Program-made: the position numbers and the translations under genes | Assembly: GCA_026182355.1 (NCBI GenBank) | Contig: JAPFBL010000229.1 | Coordinates: 62,001-126,000, forward strand | Length of the DNA: 64,000 nucleotides | From: Hermatobates lingyangjiaoensis | Lineage: Eukaryota; Arthropoda; Insecta; Hemiptera; Hermatobatidae | Direction of reading: 5' to 3' | Notes under the pieces: generated by a model | Database searches by the model: none | What the model was told of the DNA's origin: nothing | Seen by the model: only the letters and a program-made list of their open reading frames with translations | Shown: positions 12,633 to 23,339 of the stretch, one piece after another | How the letters are laid out: the number at the start of each line of letters is the position of its first letter | How positions within the stretch are numbered: position 1 is the stretch's first letter

Positions 12633-12823
12633 TTATTAGTATGAGAAACCGTCGTACCTCGTAAGATGATCCTGGAGTTGTTGGAGCGCTTTTGGATGTT
12701 GTCCATCTTAACTAACCTACTGAGCTGTTTGATTAGTTGCGATCGCAGATGGACAACGTCCAAAAGTGCTCCAACAACTCCAGGATCATCTTACGAGGTA
12801 CGACGGATTCTCATACTAATAAT
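12633..12823. repeat. Second inverted pair of the GGAC/GUCC hammerhead family, decayed
   Basis: Arms 12633-12710 and 12745-12823 are near-perfect reverse complements. Both keep GATGGACAAC and a near-palindrome (AGCGCT or AGTGCT). GAA has become AAA in both arms and the CUGANGA box is not intact, so both ribozymes are probably inactive. It lies about 30 bp after the first pair. Confidence 0.65.
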
Positions 12824-13455
12824 GTAAACCATAATAACCTCAGTGGTACTAACATTAAGCATGTATTAATTTTAATCTTAATAAATATAATGCATTCCAT
12901 TTATTATTATAATTATAATTTATAATTTAAATATTATAATGAAATAATATTTAAATATGATTCAGAGAAAATTAATATCCTGTAATATGATACAATCAAT
13001 TAATTGGTGCCATTATAAACTAGACATAAGGATGTTCAGTGAGTAAGCAATTATAATAATTATCTACCTACTAGGTGATATTAGGCAAAAACATGACACA
13101 TCATCAACACTCTCTATAGAATAGATACAAGCAAATTTATTAATGTATAATATATTTAAACTTCAAATTATTTTCAAATATATCTAAAAAATAAAAATAG
13201 TAATGTTAATATATAATTATATAAATATTTGTCATAAATAGAAACTTGCTGACAGTTTAATTAAAACACGTGCTCTGATGTACTAAAGCAACTTTAATAC
13301 ATGTGCAATAATATTGGCGTGCAAATACAAGAAACTTTCGTTGAAAAGCGGTCAATCGATACTTATTTAAATAACTATTTATATATAAAAAGATTTCACA
13401 TAAACACGTGAAACAACAATCAATGATCAAACCACAATAAGAAATGGGAAAACAA

Positions 13456-13498
13456 GACTAAGATCTTTCAACCGTAACAAGCGGTCTTCGTCAGAGTC
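13456..13498 (-). ncRNA. Hammerhead ribozyme, left arm of the 13.5-kb palindrome
   Basis: Mirror image of the plus-strand motif with the same GACT/AGTC stem I, CTGACGA core, stem II, GAA and AGATCT. Both strands of this locus would give a ribozyme if transcribed. The palindrome could also fold into a long hairpin and hide both motifs. Confidence 0.7.
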
Positions 13499-13524
13499 AA
13501 AAACCCAACTTCAGTTGGGTTTTT

Positions 13525-13567
13525 GACTCTGACGAAGACCGCTTGTTACGGTTGAAAGATCTTAGTC
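13525..13567 (+). ncRNA. Hammerhead ribozyme, right arm of the 13.5-kb palindrome
   Basis: Stem I GACT (13525-13528) pairs with AGTC (13564-13567). The core CTGACGA is at 13529-13535, followed by one extra A. Stem II is GACCG/CGGTT with loop CTTGTTA (13537-13553). GAA is at 13554-13556, the palindrome AGATCT at 13557-13562, and U17 at 13563. All core positions fit CUGANGA...GAA...UH. Stem III alone would be only two pairs, but AGAUCU is self-complementary, so two molecules could pair over six bases. That favours cleavage as a dimer. Confidence 0.7.
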
Positions 13568-13603
13568 TTGTTTTCCCATTTCTTATTGTGGTTTGATCAT
13601 TAA

Positions 13604-13606
<3 letters not shown>

Positions 13607-13663
<57 letters not shown>

Positions 13664-13734
13664 CCAAACTACAAAATAAAAAGTGAAATATAACAATCAT
13701 TGATTGTTCTTTCACGCATTTATGTGAAATCTTG

Positions 13735-13787
<53 letters not shown>

Positions 13788-13869
13788 CCGTTCTACCTTC
13801 CTGCAAGACTCTTCGCCTACCGATGAACACGATGTTGATTGTTATTTCACGTGTTTATGCGAAATCCTG

Positions 13870-13920
<51 letters not shown>
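13607..13920. repeat. Three (TA)n tracts with pseudo-LTR fragments between them
   Basis: TA tracts lie at about 13607-13661, 13736-13783 and 13870-13917. Between them are end pieces of the AGAUCU family (gtgaaatcttgt joined to TA) and a chimeric piece at 13784-13871. The chimera joins the cttcctgc..gactcttcgcc start of the PLE 3' region to gattgttatttcacgtgttt of the AGAUCU family. The frames across these tracts encode only Ile-Tyr repeats and are artefacts. Confidence 0.75.
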
Positions 13921-13953
13921 ACAGATCCAATAATATATCGACCGTTTGATAGA

Positions 13954-14340
13954 ATAGGTGTGTTCTCTAATCGGGGTTCGGTCAATTTTCCAGGATAAAA
14001 AATCAAACTCTCGTTGCCAACGTTTCGGTTTTATTTAAAACCTTTTTCATAGGCAGAAGTAAGAATTTTTTAACTAAGAAAATGAAATTTACATTATTGA
14101 AAGCAACAACAATGTTAGCCGGACAAAACCTTCGACTAGACTGTCGACTAGAGTCTAGTCGAAGGTTTTGTCCGGCTAACATTGTTGTTCCTTTAAATAA
14201 TGTAAATTTCATTTTCTTAGTTAAAAAATTCTTACTTCTGCCTATGAAAAAGGTTTTAAATAAAACCGAAACGTTGGCAACGAGAGTTTGATTTTTTATC
14301 CTGGAAAATTGACCGAACCCCGATTAGAGAACACACCTAT
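13954..14340. repeat. 387-bp inverted pair of degenerate hammerhead-like units
   Basis: Arms of about 190 bp meet at a short centre near 14142-14152 and are near-perfect reverse complements. Each arm, read outward, has GCC, a core-like box TATGAA in place of CUGANGA, stem II GGTTTT/AAAACC, GAA, palindrome ACGT, T, then GGC matching GCC as stem I. The ACGT-T-GGC end equals the family at 12.1 and 25.8 kb. The core box lacks a base, so activity is unlikely. The right end abuts (TA)n at 14337-14358. A fragment of the outer end recurs at 38441-38495. Confidence 0.75.
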
Positions 14341-14361
14341 ATATATATATATATACATATA

Positions 14362-15680
14362 CTAACAAACCTACCCTTCTTTGACGGAAACAAAAATTCG
14401 ATTGTATTTGGTATTCTAAATATCATTAAAAATTATAGAATAGTAGAAAATACCATTATTAGTGTAATGTCAAACAAATGCTTCTGTATACACTACATTA
14501 AATGTCTCTCCTTCAGGTTCATAGAAGAAGAAAGAGTTGGAATCTCAAACTCTTGAGTAAGTAAACTACAGTTGACCATTTAAGAAAAACTTGGTCTCAC
14601 TCACTTCAATTCCTGCGTTAGATAAAGTTTCCCCTTGCAACTTAGTTAACGTCATTGCGAAAGAGAATCTGACAGCACTTTGCAATCGTTTGAACGAAAG
14701 GATAGTGGCTCGGAATCATTGGTATGGGTGGTATAGACACAGACTCCCCAATACCACGCCCAATCATGATGTCCGCCTCTATGGCACATCTGTGCAGAGC
14801 ACGAACTCATAGTCGTGTCCCGTTGCACAGGTTTGGGCACTCACGTTTCGTCACATGAAATTTGTTACTGCTACTAAATCGCAGCATGATGGTGCTCCTA
14901 CTTTAAGTTTTTATTCGTGAGCAGGCAGTCTAAAAGAAAGAAATTCATTTGGATAATGAATTGCTTCCTCATCACTAATCGCTCTCTTTACTGACTTGTA
15001 AGATCTTTCCTCAGTATTATATAGCGTAAGAACTTATTTGTTGATTTTTCCTGTCCGTTCATATTAAGGGCTGAGTATTGCTCATTCACAAAACTATTTA
15101 TTTTCAATAGATAGTACACCCTCAACTCTGCGAAACACCTTTTCAATTATGTCAAATACGCAATATATTCATATGCTCCAATGAAATTAAAATTAACAAT
15201 ACCTACTTGCCATACCTGTGCATTTTCAAAACAAACTTGTCTGTGAAGTTAGGAAAATACAGCTTAAAGCCCCATAACTTCGCTTCTATACTTAATTATC
15301 AATCTATTTAGAGCCTATATTTTAAGTTAGGCATACTCAAATCTAGTGTCAAAGTTTCAGCTAGCTATGTCTCATTGTGGATGAGTTTACTTGTGATAAA
15401 CGTTTTTGCTTTAAACGTCCATAACTTCACTTCTACGTTGAATTTCCAATCAATTCAGAGCCTATATTTAAGGCTAGACATACATAAATCTACTGTAAAA
15501 GTTTCAGCTTGCCATATCTTATGGTGACTGAGTTTACTTGCAACAAAATTTTGCGGACAAACCGACAAAAATTATTCTAAGGGTGGATTCGGTTTCTCCA
15601 ATGTATGAAACGTAAAGAAAACTTGTAATGAGTTAGTTCTAAGCAATGTACATACAAAATCATGATTATATTTATATAGA
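14362..15680 (-). mobile_element. Helitron copy, 1.3 kb, internally deleted
   Basis: On the minus strand it starts TCTATATAAATATAATCATG after an A. It ends with a hairpin (TCCGTCAAAGAAGGG, mutated from CCGTC-AAA-GACGG), then about nine bases and TTAG before a T in TA repeats. TTAG is one change from the Helitron CTRR end. In between it carries a remnant of the helicase C-terminus and a roughly 130-bp subrepeat. It is too short for a Rep/helicase gene, so it is non-autonomous. Confidence 0.8.
14530..14840 (-). pseudogene. Helitron PIF1-like helicase C-terminal remnant
   Basis: The minus frame reads CPNLCNGTRL, stop, VRALHRCAIEADIMIG, then IPPIPMIPSHYPF, then IPFRNDV, and further on QGETLSNAGIEVSETK, FFLNGQL, stop, FTYSRV. 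This order matches the end of Helitron helicases, where PIF1 helicase motifs end with a KSQGQT-like and a GQLYVACSRV-like block. The TGA after TRL and the TAG after GQL both recur at the same places in the copy at 49.4-51.5 kb. The nearby minus frame that reads PVQRDTT is an out-of-frame shadow of it. Confidence 0.8.
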
Positions 15681-15710
15681 TATCGAGTAACCACTCTACC
15701 TTCCTGCGGG

Positions 15711-15858
15711 ACTCTTCGCCTCCTGATGATGAGGATGGTTGAAATATGGAAATGAGTTATTCCTGTGTCTATCTGTGTAGAAAAAGGGTAGCACACAGAT
15801 AGACACAGGAATAACTCATTTCCATATTTCAACCATCCTCATCATCAGGAGGCGAAGA

Positions 15859-15860
<2 letters not shown>
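15711..15860. repeat. 68-bp inverted pair of hammerhead-like units, PLE 3'-region family
   Basis: Arms 15711-15778 and 15793-15860 are reverse complements. They carry gactcttcgcctc, CTGATGA, a degenerate stem II, GAA and ATAT, but G at the cleavage position, where hammerheads need A, C or U. Both copies are therefore predicted inactive. A (TA)n follows directly at 15859-15892, then a partial unit (15898-15953). The left flank abuts the Helitron 5' end at 15680. Confidence 0.75.
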
Positions 15861-15894
<34 letters not shown>

Positions 15895-15897
15895 CCA

Positions 15898-15953
15898 ATT
15901 AAAAAAAAAGGGTAGCACACAGATAGACACAGGAATAACTCATTTCCATATTT
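15898..15953 (-). repeat. Partial PLE pseudo-LTR between two (TA)n tracts
   Basis: It carries gaaatatggaaatgagttat and cctgtgtctatctgtgtg, the part 3' of the hammerhead GAA box, with TA tracts on both sides. The 5' half of the ribozyme is missing. Confidence 0.6.
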
Positions 15954-16057
15954 CATATATATATATATATATATACACAATTAAAAGAAACGGTCCAGCG
16001 GACTTTTTTACAATAAAATAAAAAACGAAGGAAACACACAGAAAGACACAGACATAA

Positions 16058-16099
16058 CTCACATCGATATTTCGACAATCGTCGTCATCAGGAGGTGAG
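16058..16099 (-). ncRNA. Type I hammerhead ribozyme in the PLE 3' region
   Basis: On the minus strand, stem I 5' strand CTCACCTC (16099-16092), core CTGATGA (16091-16085), one extra C, stem II GAC-GATT-GTC (16083-16074), GAA (16073-16071), ATAT (16070-16067), C17 (16066). Stem I 3' strand GATGTGAG (16065-16058) pairs with the 5' strand except for one mismatch at the third pair. All invariant core bases are present. Stem III is only the self-complementary ATAT, so a dimer or tandem arrangement may be needed for cleavage. PLEs are known to carry hammerheads in their pseudo-LTRs. Confidence 0.8.
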
Positions 16100-16403
16100 A
16101 AGAGCGAAGAGCGAAGAGTCCCGCAGGAAGACAGGGCGGTACTGAACTCGGAAACCGCAGCCAGTACCCCACCACTTACCACCAAGCGGGGGAAGGGAGG
16201 GAAGGAAATGAAGAGCCAATTTAAGACGTAAAAGGAACGAGTAAAAATTATAACTATAAAAAATTATAAAAAAGTAGATAAATCAAATTAAAATTAATAA
16301 AAATAATAAATAAAAAGTAAAATAAAAAATAATAAATAAATAAATAAAAAATAATAAATAAATAAATAAAAAATAATAAATAAATAAATAAATCATAAAT
16401 AAA

Positions 16404-17288
16404 TTATCGGTTGAGGTTGAGTCCGGGGGAAGAGCGAGCATCAAGAAAGCATATGTATGCCTCCTCTGAAGCTCTTAGAGTAACTTTATTGTTGGATTCG
16501 GGGATCTGTTTCAGGATCTGAACCCTGAAACAGTCATTGAAACTGAGTCCATGCGAGTTCGCATGGATGGCTACAGGATAGTTACTGCGTTGACCGACTG
16601 AAGCCCTATGACCATTCATACGAAGGCTCAACTTATTAGAAGTTAAGCCAACGTAAAAGGAGTCACACTGAGTGCAATCCAGTCGGTAAACACAGTTGCT
16701 CGAGGTACAGGAGGAATTGACCTGAACCGGGTAGGAACTATGGTGGAGAGGGGAATCGAAGGAAGGATTAGGATTTACAATCAGGCAAGTTTGACAGCCA
16801 CAGCGTCCACATTGTTTCATTCCAGGAACAGGATTGGAAGGCTGAGGGGAAATATGAGAGAAAATGCTTTTTAGATTGGCAGGTTTGCGGTAGGAAATAG
16901 AAGGGGGGTGATTAAAGATGGAAGAAGTAGAAGTAGAAGTAGACAGAATCGGAAAAGACTCCTTAATAACAGCACGAAGCTTATAAGCGCCAGGGAAGTA
17001 GGTTGTCAGGAAGAAGGAAGTGTTACTTCTATCCCTCTTGGGTCTGGGTTGGTGGGAGATGTCAGCCGGTAAAACACGACTATCAATGAAGGAGCGAGGA
17101 TAGCCTCGTTCAGAAAATTTGTCCTTTAAGAGGTTAAGGTGATGTCTGCGGTCTTGGAGATTATTGCAGATATTGTGAATACGGAGGGACAAGGATCGAG
17201 GTATAGACTTTTTAACATGGGATGGATGGCAACTATTGTAATGGAGGTACTGTTGGGAGTTGGTGGGTTTTATATGTACGGAAGTCAA
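16404..17288 (-). pseudogene. PLE polyprotein C-terminus: RT thumb, Cys knuckle, GIY-YIG endonuclease
   Basis: The open frame gives 294 residues plus a few upstream (YNGHFL) before a stop, so the 5' part is lost and no true start codon is present. Residues 8-31 (PTNSQQYLHYNSCHPSHVKK and on) match the RT thumb motif typical of Penelope-like elements. Residues 160-168 form a CxxCxCxxC-like knuckle (CGRCGCQTC). The endonuclease runs from about 199: CVYRLDC in place of GIY, FYVG at 212-215 for the YIG part, R223 and H227, and a glutamate in ASEEAYI (275-276), ending PGLNLN. In PLEs the GIY-YIG nuclease nicks DNA for target-primed reverse transcription. The frame is intact for its length, so the insertion may be young. 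Confidence 0.9.
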
Positions 17289-17339
17289 GAAGTGTCCATT
17301 GTATTTTTTATTTTATTATATATATATATATATATTGAA

Positions 17340-18672
17340 TATATTCCTTATCTGGACCACATATATTTAACATATTTTTCATTTGCATCGAGGTTTGGTC
17401 TAGATTAAAGGTGTAGCTGAAATGGCTTATAGGTGTTGTATTTGTGGACAACAAATAGGACTGCAAATTTGGCACTATTTTTCGCTTTTTTCAGGGGGTA
17501 ATTTATCAAATTAATTAACCATTTTTAACAATTTTACAATTAATCCAGACTATTTGATCAAAATTACCGTGGATCTAGAATTTCACCTTTACTATAATAC
17601 GAATAAGGTGTGTGGTCCGGACAGAAATTCTCAAGCAGGGTAAAAAATGTAGCAAATTCTTCCAAAATTGTGTAATATAACTTTCACTTGACTCGGAGTC
17701 AATAAATATATTATAAGAATTGTTTATAAAGAGAACAAACAATAGACATTATACAATAGGAAGTCAAATATTTATTATTGTTGTTATTAAATTTGATGGT
17801 AATTTGTTTTGTGAATGGCGAGTTTAATTTTCATGCTTTAGAGTATAAGGAATACACAAAGTAAATAACCAGTCTTCTATCTTTTCATCAGTGTCTGTGA
17901 ATAAAAAGGGGGAAGCTTTGGTCGTGTGTTATAAATCATCATGGAATACTTAATTACTTAATTCAATTTAGTGAGTTCTATAATTAATATTCTCAAAATT
18001 ATTTGTATATACACTTGTGACCAGTAACAGTCAATATCAGTTTGGACTATACCAAGGCTATTCGGTAATAAGATTTATGTAAAACAGATGATTGTTCAAA
18101 AGTATTGCTGCAAAAGTAATATTTAGTTTACTTTTTTTTTTATAAGTTGTTTTATAAACCTCTCACACTTAAGCTGCAGTAACTGCAAAATTTAAGTTGT
18201 GCAAAAGGAAGAGTGGATCAAGTTGTACTTGGCAGAATGTTTTATTCATACGCTATCTCAGTCGTAAGCAGAGTGAACCCTTATCTATCCTTGTTAATAT
18301 CTAAACAAAATTTAAAATATCTTAGGATAGCAATACAATTGTGTACAAACAGCGAAAACGTTTCCCTCCTTCAATTCTATTTCTATTTATGATATGCTAT
18401 AACATTTCAAAGTTTTTTTATCATTTTTTTAATACAAAGTAGTGGGCAATCAATCAAGACAAGTCGAATAAAATCAAATAGAATATTTTACATGTTTTTT
18501 AATAAATTCTGCTTTGTTTTTGCATCATCTTTTCATTTGAGGATACAAATGTAAGGTTTTTACTGATACCCGGAGTCATGTATCTCGTATGAAGGCAGGC
18601 GTCTATCATGCCCTGCATCAGTTGAATAGCACTGAGCCTTAATTATTCAATGCTATTACACTCTATCAGTAC

Positions 18673-18674
<2 letters not shown>
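17340..18674. other. Gene-free sequence
   Basis: AT-rich sequence without recognised features. It ends in a (TA)n tract at about 18675-18715. Confidence 0.4.
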
Positions 18675-18720
<46 letters not shown>

Positions 18721-19304
18721 TTATATATGTACGTATATGTATATATGCATTTGCAATACAATCACTTTCTAAATACGTTTTTGGTAATAGTTATGTTATT
18801 GCAATAATGTTTAAATAAATATTACTCACTTGTCATTGCATAATCAGTTCTAAATAAGTATAATACCCTTAAAAAATCATGCTTAGATGGTCTCAAGAAA
18901 AAAATAAGCTATTCTTAGTGATCAAAGCATAAGTTATTTATTAATTCATGCTAGGTAATTAATATTTTTTTTTATTCAGTAATGATCTAATCAATACGAT
19001 CGTTTAAATTATTAATTATCATATTTCAGTGAAAATAACTTTCTATTGGTTTAAGAACAATATAGGCAGGTAGAATCTATTTGATTACTGCCTAAGCCGT
19101 AAGTGGTCGGTGCTAACAGGCCCTTTTGTTTGAAAGGATTAAGGGTAGACTTGACTCAGCTCTTTGCTACAAGAGGGCTCTTGTGTTCTCCAAACCAATT
19201 AATATTCTTCTCCACCCACGGCACCAATTCGATGCCTTTTCTATTGGGCCTAAACCATTATCAACCGTCTGCATTCTAGTTAATACCTCTTTACAGAGCA
19301 CTAT

Positions 19305-19967
19305 TTTATTACTTTACTATAAATAAAGTATAGTGATCGTTAAAAAAATTCGATTTCGAGATTTTAACGGGATTACATGCTTTGAGTTCCCAAAAGTCGT
19401 TTTATGAAGTATTTTTGATGATGTCTGTGTGTGTGTGGGTGGGTGCGTAGGTGGGTGGGTGCGTAGGTGAGTGGGTGGGTATGTTACCATTTCTTGTTAC
19501 GACGCTTCGGTCCAGAATCACTGATGGATCAAGTTGATATTTTGACACAAAAATAGGTCCCATGGTGTAGATGATCCCTTTTGTTTGGAAGGAATTATGC
19601 ATGACAGGAAAGTTACTTTTTTTGCCAAAAATCGGTTTCTAGAAAACATTTTTCCTCTTAATCTGCTAATTCTAGACTTTTGAAATTTTGGCACTATCTG
19701 TGAAGTTACAAATGCAATAAACGAAAAATATATTCAGAATTTTAAAACAACAGGAAATATTTTTTTCAAAAAAATGTAGAAATTTTGACTTATAGTTCAA
19801 TCTCAAAGCTTGTGAGAGCAATACAATCCATACCATTTGACGGATCAAAATGTAACTATGCCTACAAATAGAACATACTGTGGAGGATGACTTGAGATAA
19901 TTTTTTTCAAAATGACATTCACCAAAGGAGTGTTACAGTTCAATTTCTGTTTTCAGAAAATGTTATC
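19305..19967 (+). mobile_element. CTTTACTATAAGTAA family, copy C, 3'-truncated
   Basis: The left end ttACTTTACTATAAATAAAG continues tatagtgatcg. The interior has the gtgtgggtgggtgcg microsatellite and aaaaataggtcccatg, then homology stops after cagaaaatgtt. No right terminus follows. Confidence 0.7.
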
Positions 19968-21402
19968 AGAATACCATATGATGATCTGGAACTTTCATAT
20001 ATTATACATCTTCTTTTCAAAATTTATTTCCTTAATAAATTAGGACATTATTGATAGTTTACACGAAGTGCGTGTATGTTATTATGACAGTTATTATTAT
20101 GAATAAATCTTCTCATTCATATAGTACTGTAACCCACCTCCCCTCTTAATTTACGTCAATGACTATCACTGAGTCAAAGTCTTACATGAAACTACCTGAA
20201 CAGCAATACTCTTGAGTAATGAACCAACCCTCTGACACTCACTGTAGGGTAAAAATCCAAGCCTTTAAACTCTACACAATCCCAATGGCTCTCCTAGAAT
20301 TCTGCATATAAAACAGAACTTTGTCATTCTTGTCTATATTTCATTTCTCAGTAAATTACATTTTACTCAAAACTGATTTTCAAGAATTCATTTCATTACT
20401 GAAAACAAGCATTCATGCACTTTGTGTTATATTTAAAGTTTAAAACTTTTTAATTATTATCATTATCGATAATTTGATTAAACAGTTTTAATAAAGCACA
20501 TTAGGCAAACAATTTCTGCAGTTAGAAGAAGGAGAGGAAATCCAATTTAAAGGAATTAATTTTCGGATTCAGCATTCTTGTGACTGAAATATGTAATTTA
20601 GAAGAGAAGATTAGTTTTGATGGAATGCATTTGTAAAACATCTTCCCTTTGAATTTTAGTTATTCAAGGAGGAAGAAATTCTCGGCAATCTTAGGGCATG
20701 AAAGTTCCATAATCAGCTCTACTTGGAAACGTTTATTTTAATACTTGGATAATTCGACAATTTGATGGATAGTATTGAATTGAGATGCAATATAGTGCTC
20801 AATATGACACATTCAATATGAATAACTTTACGAAACGTAGTCATGGTTATATTTATCCTTACTTGATAGTTAAGAAACAGAAAATCAAGTAGGGGTCTAT
20901 AATGATGTCCTTGTCTATTGCAGTTGTCTGAAAATTAAGTTTAGTGCTTGAAAATCATTGAAAAGCAGCGTGTCATTGACGATATGTAATGCATTTTCAT
21001 TTGATTGAATGCTACGTGAATTGGCTGGCTGTGAATTTGAGAGAACGTATGTGTAAATACTTGCCTAACTGTGTGAAAACAACCCAACAGTATCGTACAT
21101 ATCCTGCCAACAGGTCTAGTGCCAGTAGAGTTGACTGACTTCTATGGGTTCTTAGAAAAATTAACCTTCTGGTGATAAGTGTACCTTCCATCTTCCTTCT
21201 GAGAACTTCATATCTATCATTTGATAGTTCGCTGTTGGCGATGACAGAGAGTTACTTCAAGGACAGAAGTGTTTCAGCGAGATAGACCGATAGTGTATAA
21301 ATGTAGTTAAATAATCAGTTTATTGCATAATTTATCTGAGTGAAGTATTACTGAAGTATAAGTGTAATGAAGATCAATTGTAAGATCATTAATCTCCTTT
21401 CA
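19968..21402. other. Gene-free sequence
   Basis: AT-rich DNA. Nothing recognised. Confidence 0.4.
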
Positions 21403-21620
21403 GAGTTTAAAATAGCATCATTAGCTTCAAAATGTCAACAACAATAGTAGTTCGATTGCGTAAGTTCAAAATATAAGAGATCAAAAAAGAATCTAAAAGT
21501 GGTAAATTTAAGATTTTCCACTTTTAGATTCTTTTTTGATCTCTTATATTTTGAACTCACGCAATCGAACTACTATTGTTGTTGAGATTTTGAAGCTAAT
21601 GATGCTATTTTAAATTCTGC
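21403..21620. repeat. Inverted repeat of about 100-bp arms without a hammerhead core
   Basis: Arms of about 100 bp meet near 21507-21517. Words in the left arm are tagcatcattagcttcaaaa and aagagatcaaaaaagaatc, with exact partners in the right arm. I looked for CUGANGA and GAA boxes and found none, so this is a different kind of palindromic element or a local inverted duplication. Confidence 0.75.
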
Positions 21621-22790
21621 AGGAAATTTAAGATCTTACAATTTTACAATTGTAGATTGTAACATAATTGTTGTAATGTATGTTATAAATGCAACATAAA
21701 ATGGAACAATTTATAAAATTTTAATGAAATGCAAATTTAATTTAATGAAGATGATGTCTTTGATTATGGAGGGAGGGTAAGGAGTGGAGAAGTTGTATTT
21801 TAAGATGAAGTTCAACAAGTCTTCACTGAGAGCTGCACAAGATATTGTCTATACAGCTGTTTCTTGAATTTCCATTTCAATGTTACCATCAAATTTTTTG
21901 TAAAAGCACACTGGCGAATTCTGAGAGACACAAATGTAAATATAAAAGCGCCTCTAGCGCATTCTAGAAGACACGGATGGGACTAGGAGTCGTCGACGGG
22001 GTGAGCATAGTAAAAGATTGTGACCGCAGTAAGGATGAAGGTCATCACACGTCATTACTGGAGTGACCTGTAGCTGAGGCAGTTCTCTGCACACACCTCA
22101 AGATATACACAATAGTAATAACACTTAGTATTCTATTACACTACTGTTATCAGGTTTACCGTCCATTAGAAGTTTAATTTTGTGTTTAATTTAATTTCAT
22201 TGCCCTCTCACAAAATAAAGCAGACATAAATACCAATTATAATAATTGTTATTGCAGCCACAGTCTTTAGTGCCAATACTATACTAATATAGGACTAATA
22301 CTAATAGAGTAAATAATAACTCACTATTCTAATGGAAATGTATTGTCATACAGACAGAGAGAAATTAAAAGCCTCTCTCCGACATTGTTTTTCCGAAGAC
22401 AGAGTTACTGCAATCAGATCATTTTGTCAACGGATATGAATATAAGATGAGTGCAGATTGAAAATGTCGCAACCTTTTTTGAAATGTTTCTGTTGACACA
22501 TCTTTATTGAAATATTCCTGCAGTTAATAATGCATCTTTCACGCTCACATTCCTTAACAATATTCACTGTTTAGGAATATTGGCAACTATATCGAAGAAT
22601 GAAAGTTGATTTTCTTAGAGCCGCTTATTTACAATACTTTAATTTTTTAACAACAAGGAACATAATATAAGACGTAACCTTTATTTTGATTATGAATGTT
22701 ATTATCTTTTGGTAATATTGAATTAAGAGATATGGACTCCTTAGTTATATATGACAAAATGGGTACTAATTTTAATTCATTCTTCGGTGA
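21621..22790. other. Gene-free sequence
   Basis: Contains a somewhat GC-richer patch around 21940-22090 without a recognised frame. Nothing else seen. Confidence 0.35.
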
Positions 22791-23256
22791 TTCGATGACA
22801 CTGACTTTTTTTCTTATACGTTTTTCATGTTTCAGTCAAAATAGAAAGATTTAGAAGTTTTAAAGGAAAACTTTGTTTTAAATCTTCAATGTAGAAGGAG
22901 GTTAGATAAACGAAATTAAATGTAAGATATTCAGTGACAATATAGTGTTACAGATGCCCATTTATGAGATCCACTGGCTGTTGAAAGAAATTCATGTTCT
23001 ATTGTAAGAGATTATTTCTTAGCACGAAATATTCACTTCGGATTTACAAAATTGTTATTACTGCTGTGGTAATACCAATGATATTATATGCGTAAGTTGT
23101 GTGTTATACAAAAATATGCGTATATATTGACAAGTGGATCAATCACTATCTGTACTACCACCAGGAATGACAGACTAATATACCTCTCCCATTTAGACAT
23201 CTATATTATGCCTAAATGGGACATTATGTACTCACAAAGTTGGATATTATATTTGC
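22791..23256 (+). mobile_element. CTTTACTATAAGTAA family, copy D, right part only
   Basis: Collinear with 8500-8850 of copy B: aatcttcaatgtagaaggag, gttattactgctg, atcactatctgtactacc, then gacagactaa and the cccatttag-to-taaatggg stretch. Both termini are missing. A (GT)n/(GA)n stretch follows at 23270-23325. Confidence 0.65.
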
Positions 23257-23339
23257 TAACCTCTTGTGTGTGTGAGAGAGAGACTGAGTGAGTGAGAGAG
23301 TGTGTGTGTGTGTGTGTGTGTGTGTAACGTTGAGTGTTG

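Larger units (their letters stand above)
13422..13601. repeat. Perfect 89-bp inverted pair of hammerhead units, family AGAUCU
   Basis: Arms 13422-13510 and 13513-13601 look identical base for base as reverse complements, with a 2-bp centre (tc). Each arm holds a full hammerhead-like core pointing outward. Sequence outside the arms (gatttcacataaacacgtga on the left, (TA)n on the right) also belongs to this family elsewhere. Related units are at 31044-31086, 35113-35275, 37085-37126 and 59226-59269. I read this as two PLE pseudo-LTRs head to head. Confidence 0.85.
15976..17313 (-). mobile_element. Penelope-like retroelement, 5'-truncated, with its 3' pseudo-LTR
   Basis: Read on the minus strand, the element runs from a (TA)n tract (17317-17336) through the 3' end of the coding region, an A-rich 3' stretch (16248-16400), and a GC-richer region with gactcttcgctcttcgctct. 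It then passes a hammerhead ribozyme (16058-16099) and a tail ending tttaattgtgt beside another (TA)n (15955-15975). Linking a PLE coding end, a hammerhead and a TA end in one copy is what lets the many orphan hammerhead units in the window be read as PLE pseudo-LTRs. Most of the reverse transcriptase is missing. Confidence 0.85.

Noticed and set aside
13700..13998. Ile-Tyr repeat frames over TA tracts (also near 3.2, 49.1, 56.8, 58.6 and 59.0 kb)
   Set aside because: Microsatellite translation, not protein.
14003..14291. Two near-identical 69-residue frames on opposite strands
   Set aside because: Mirror translations of the 387-bp inverted repeat; neither has family features.
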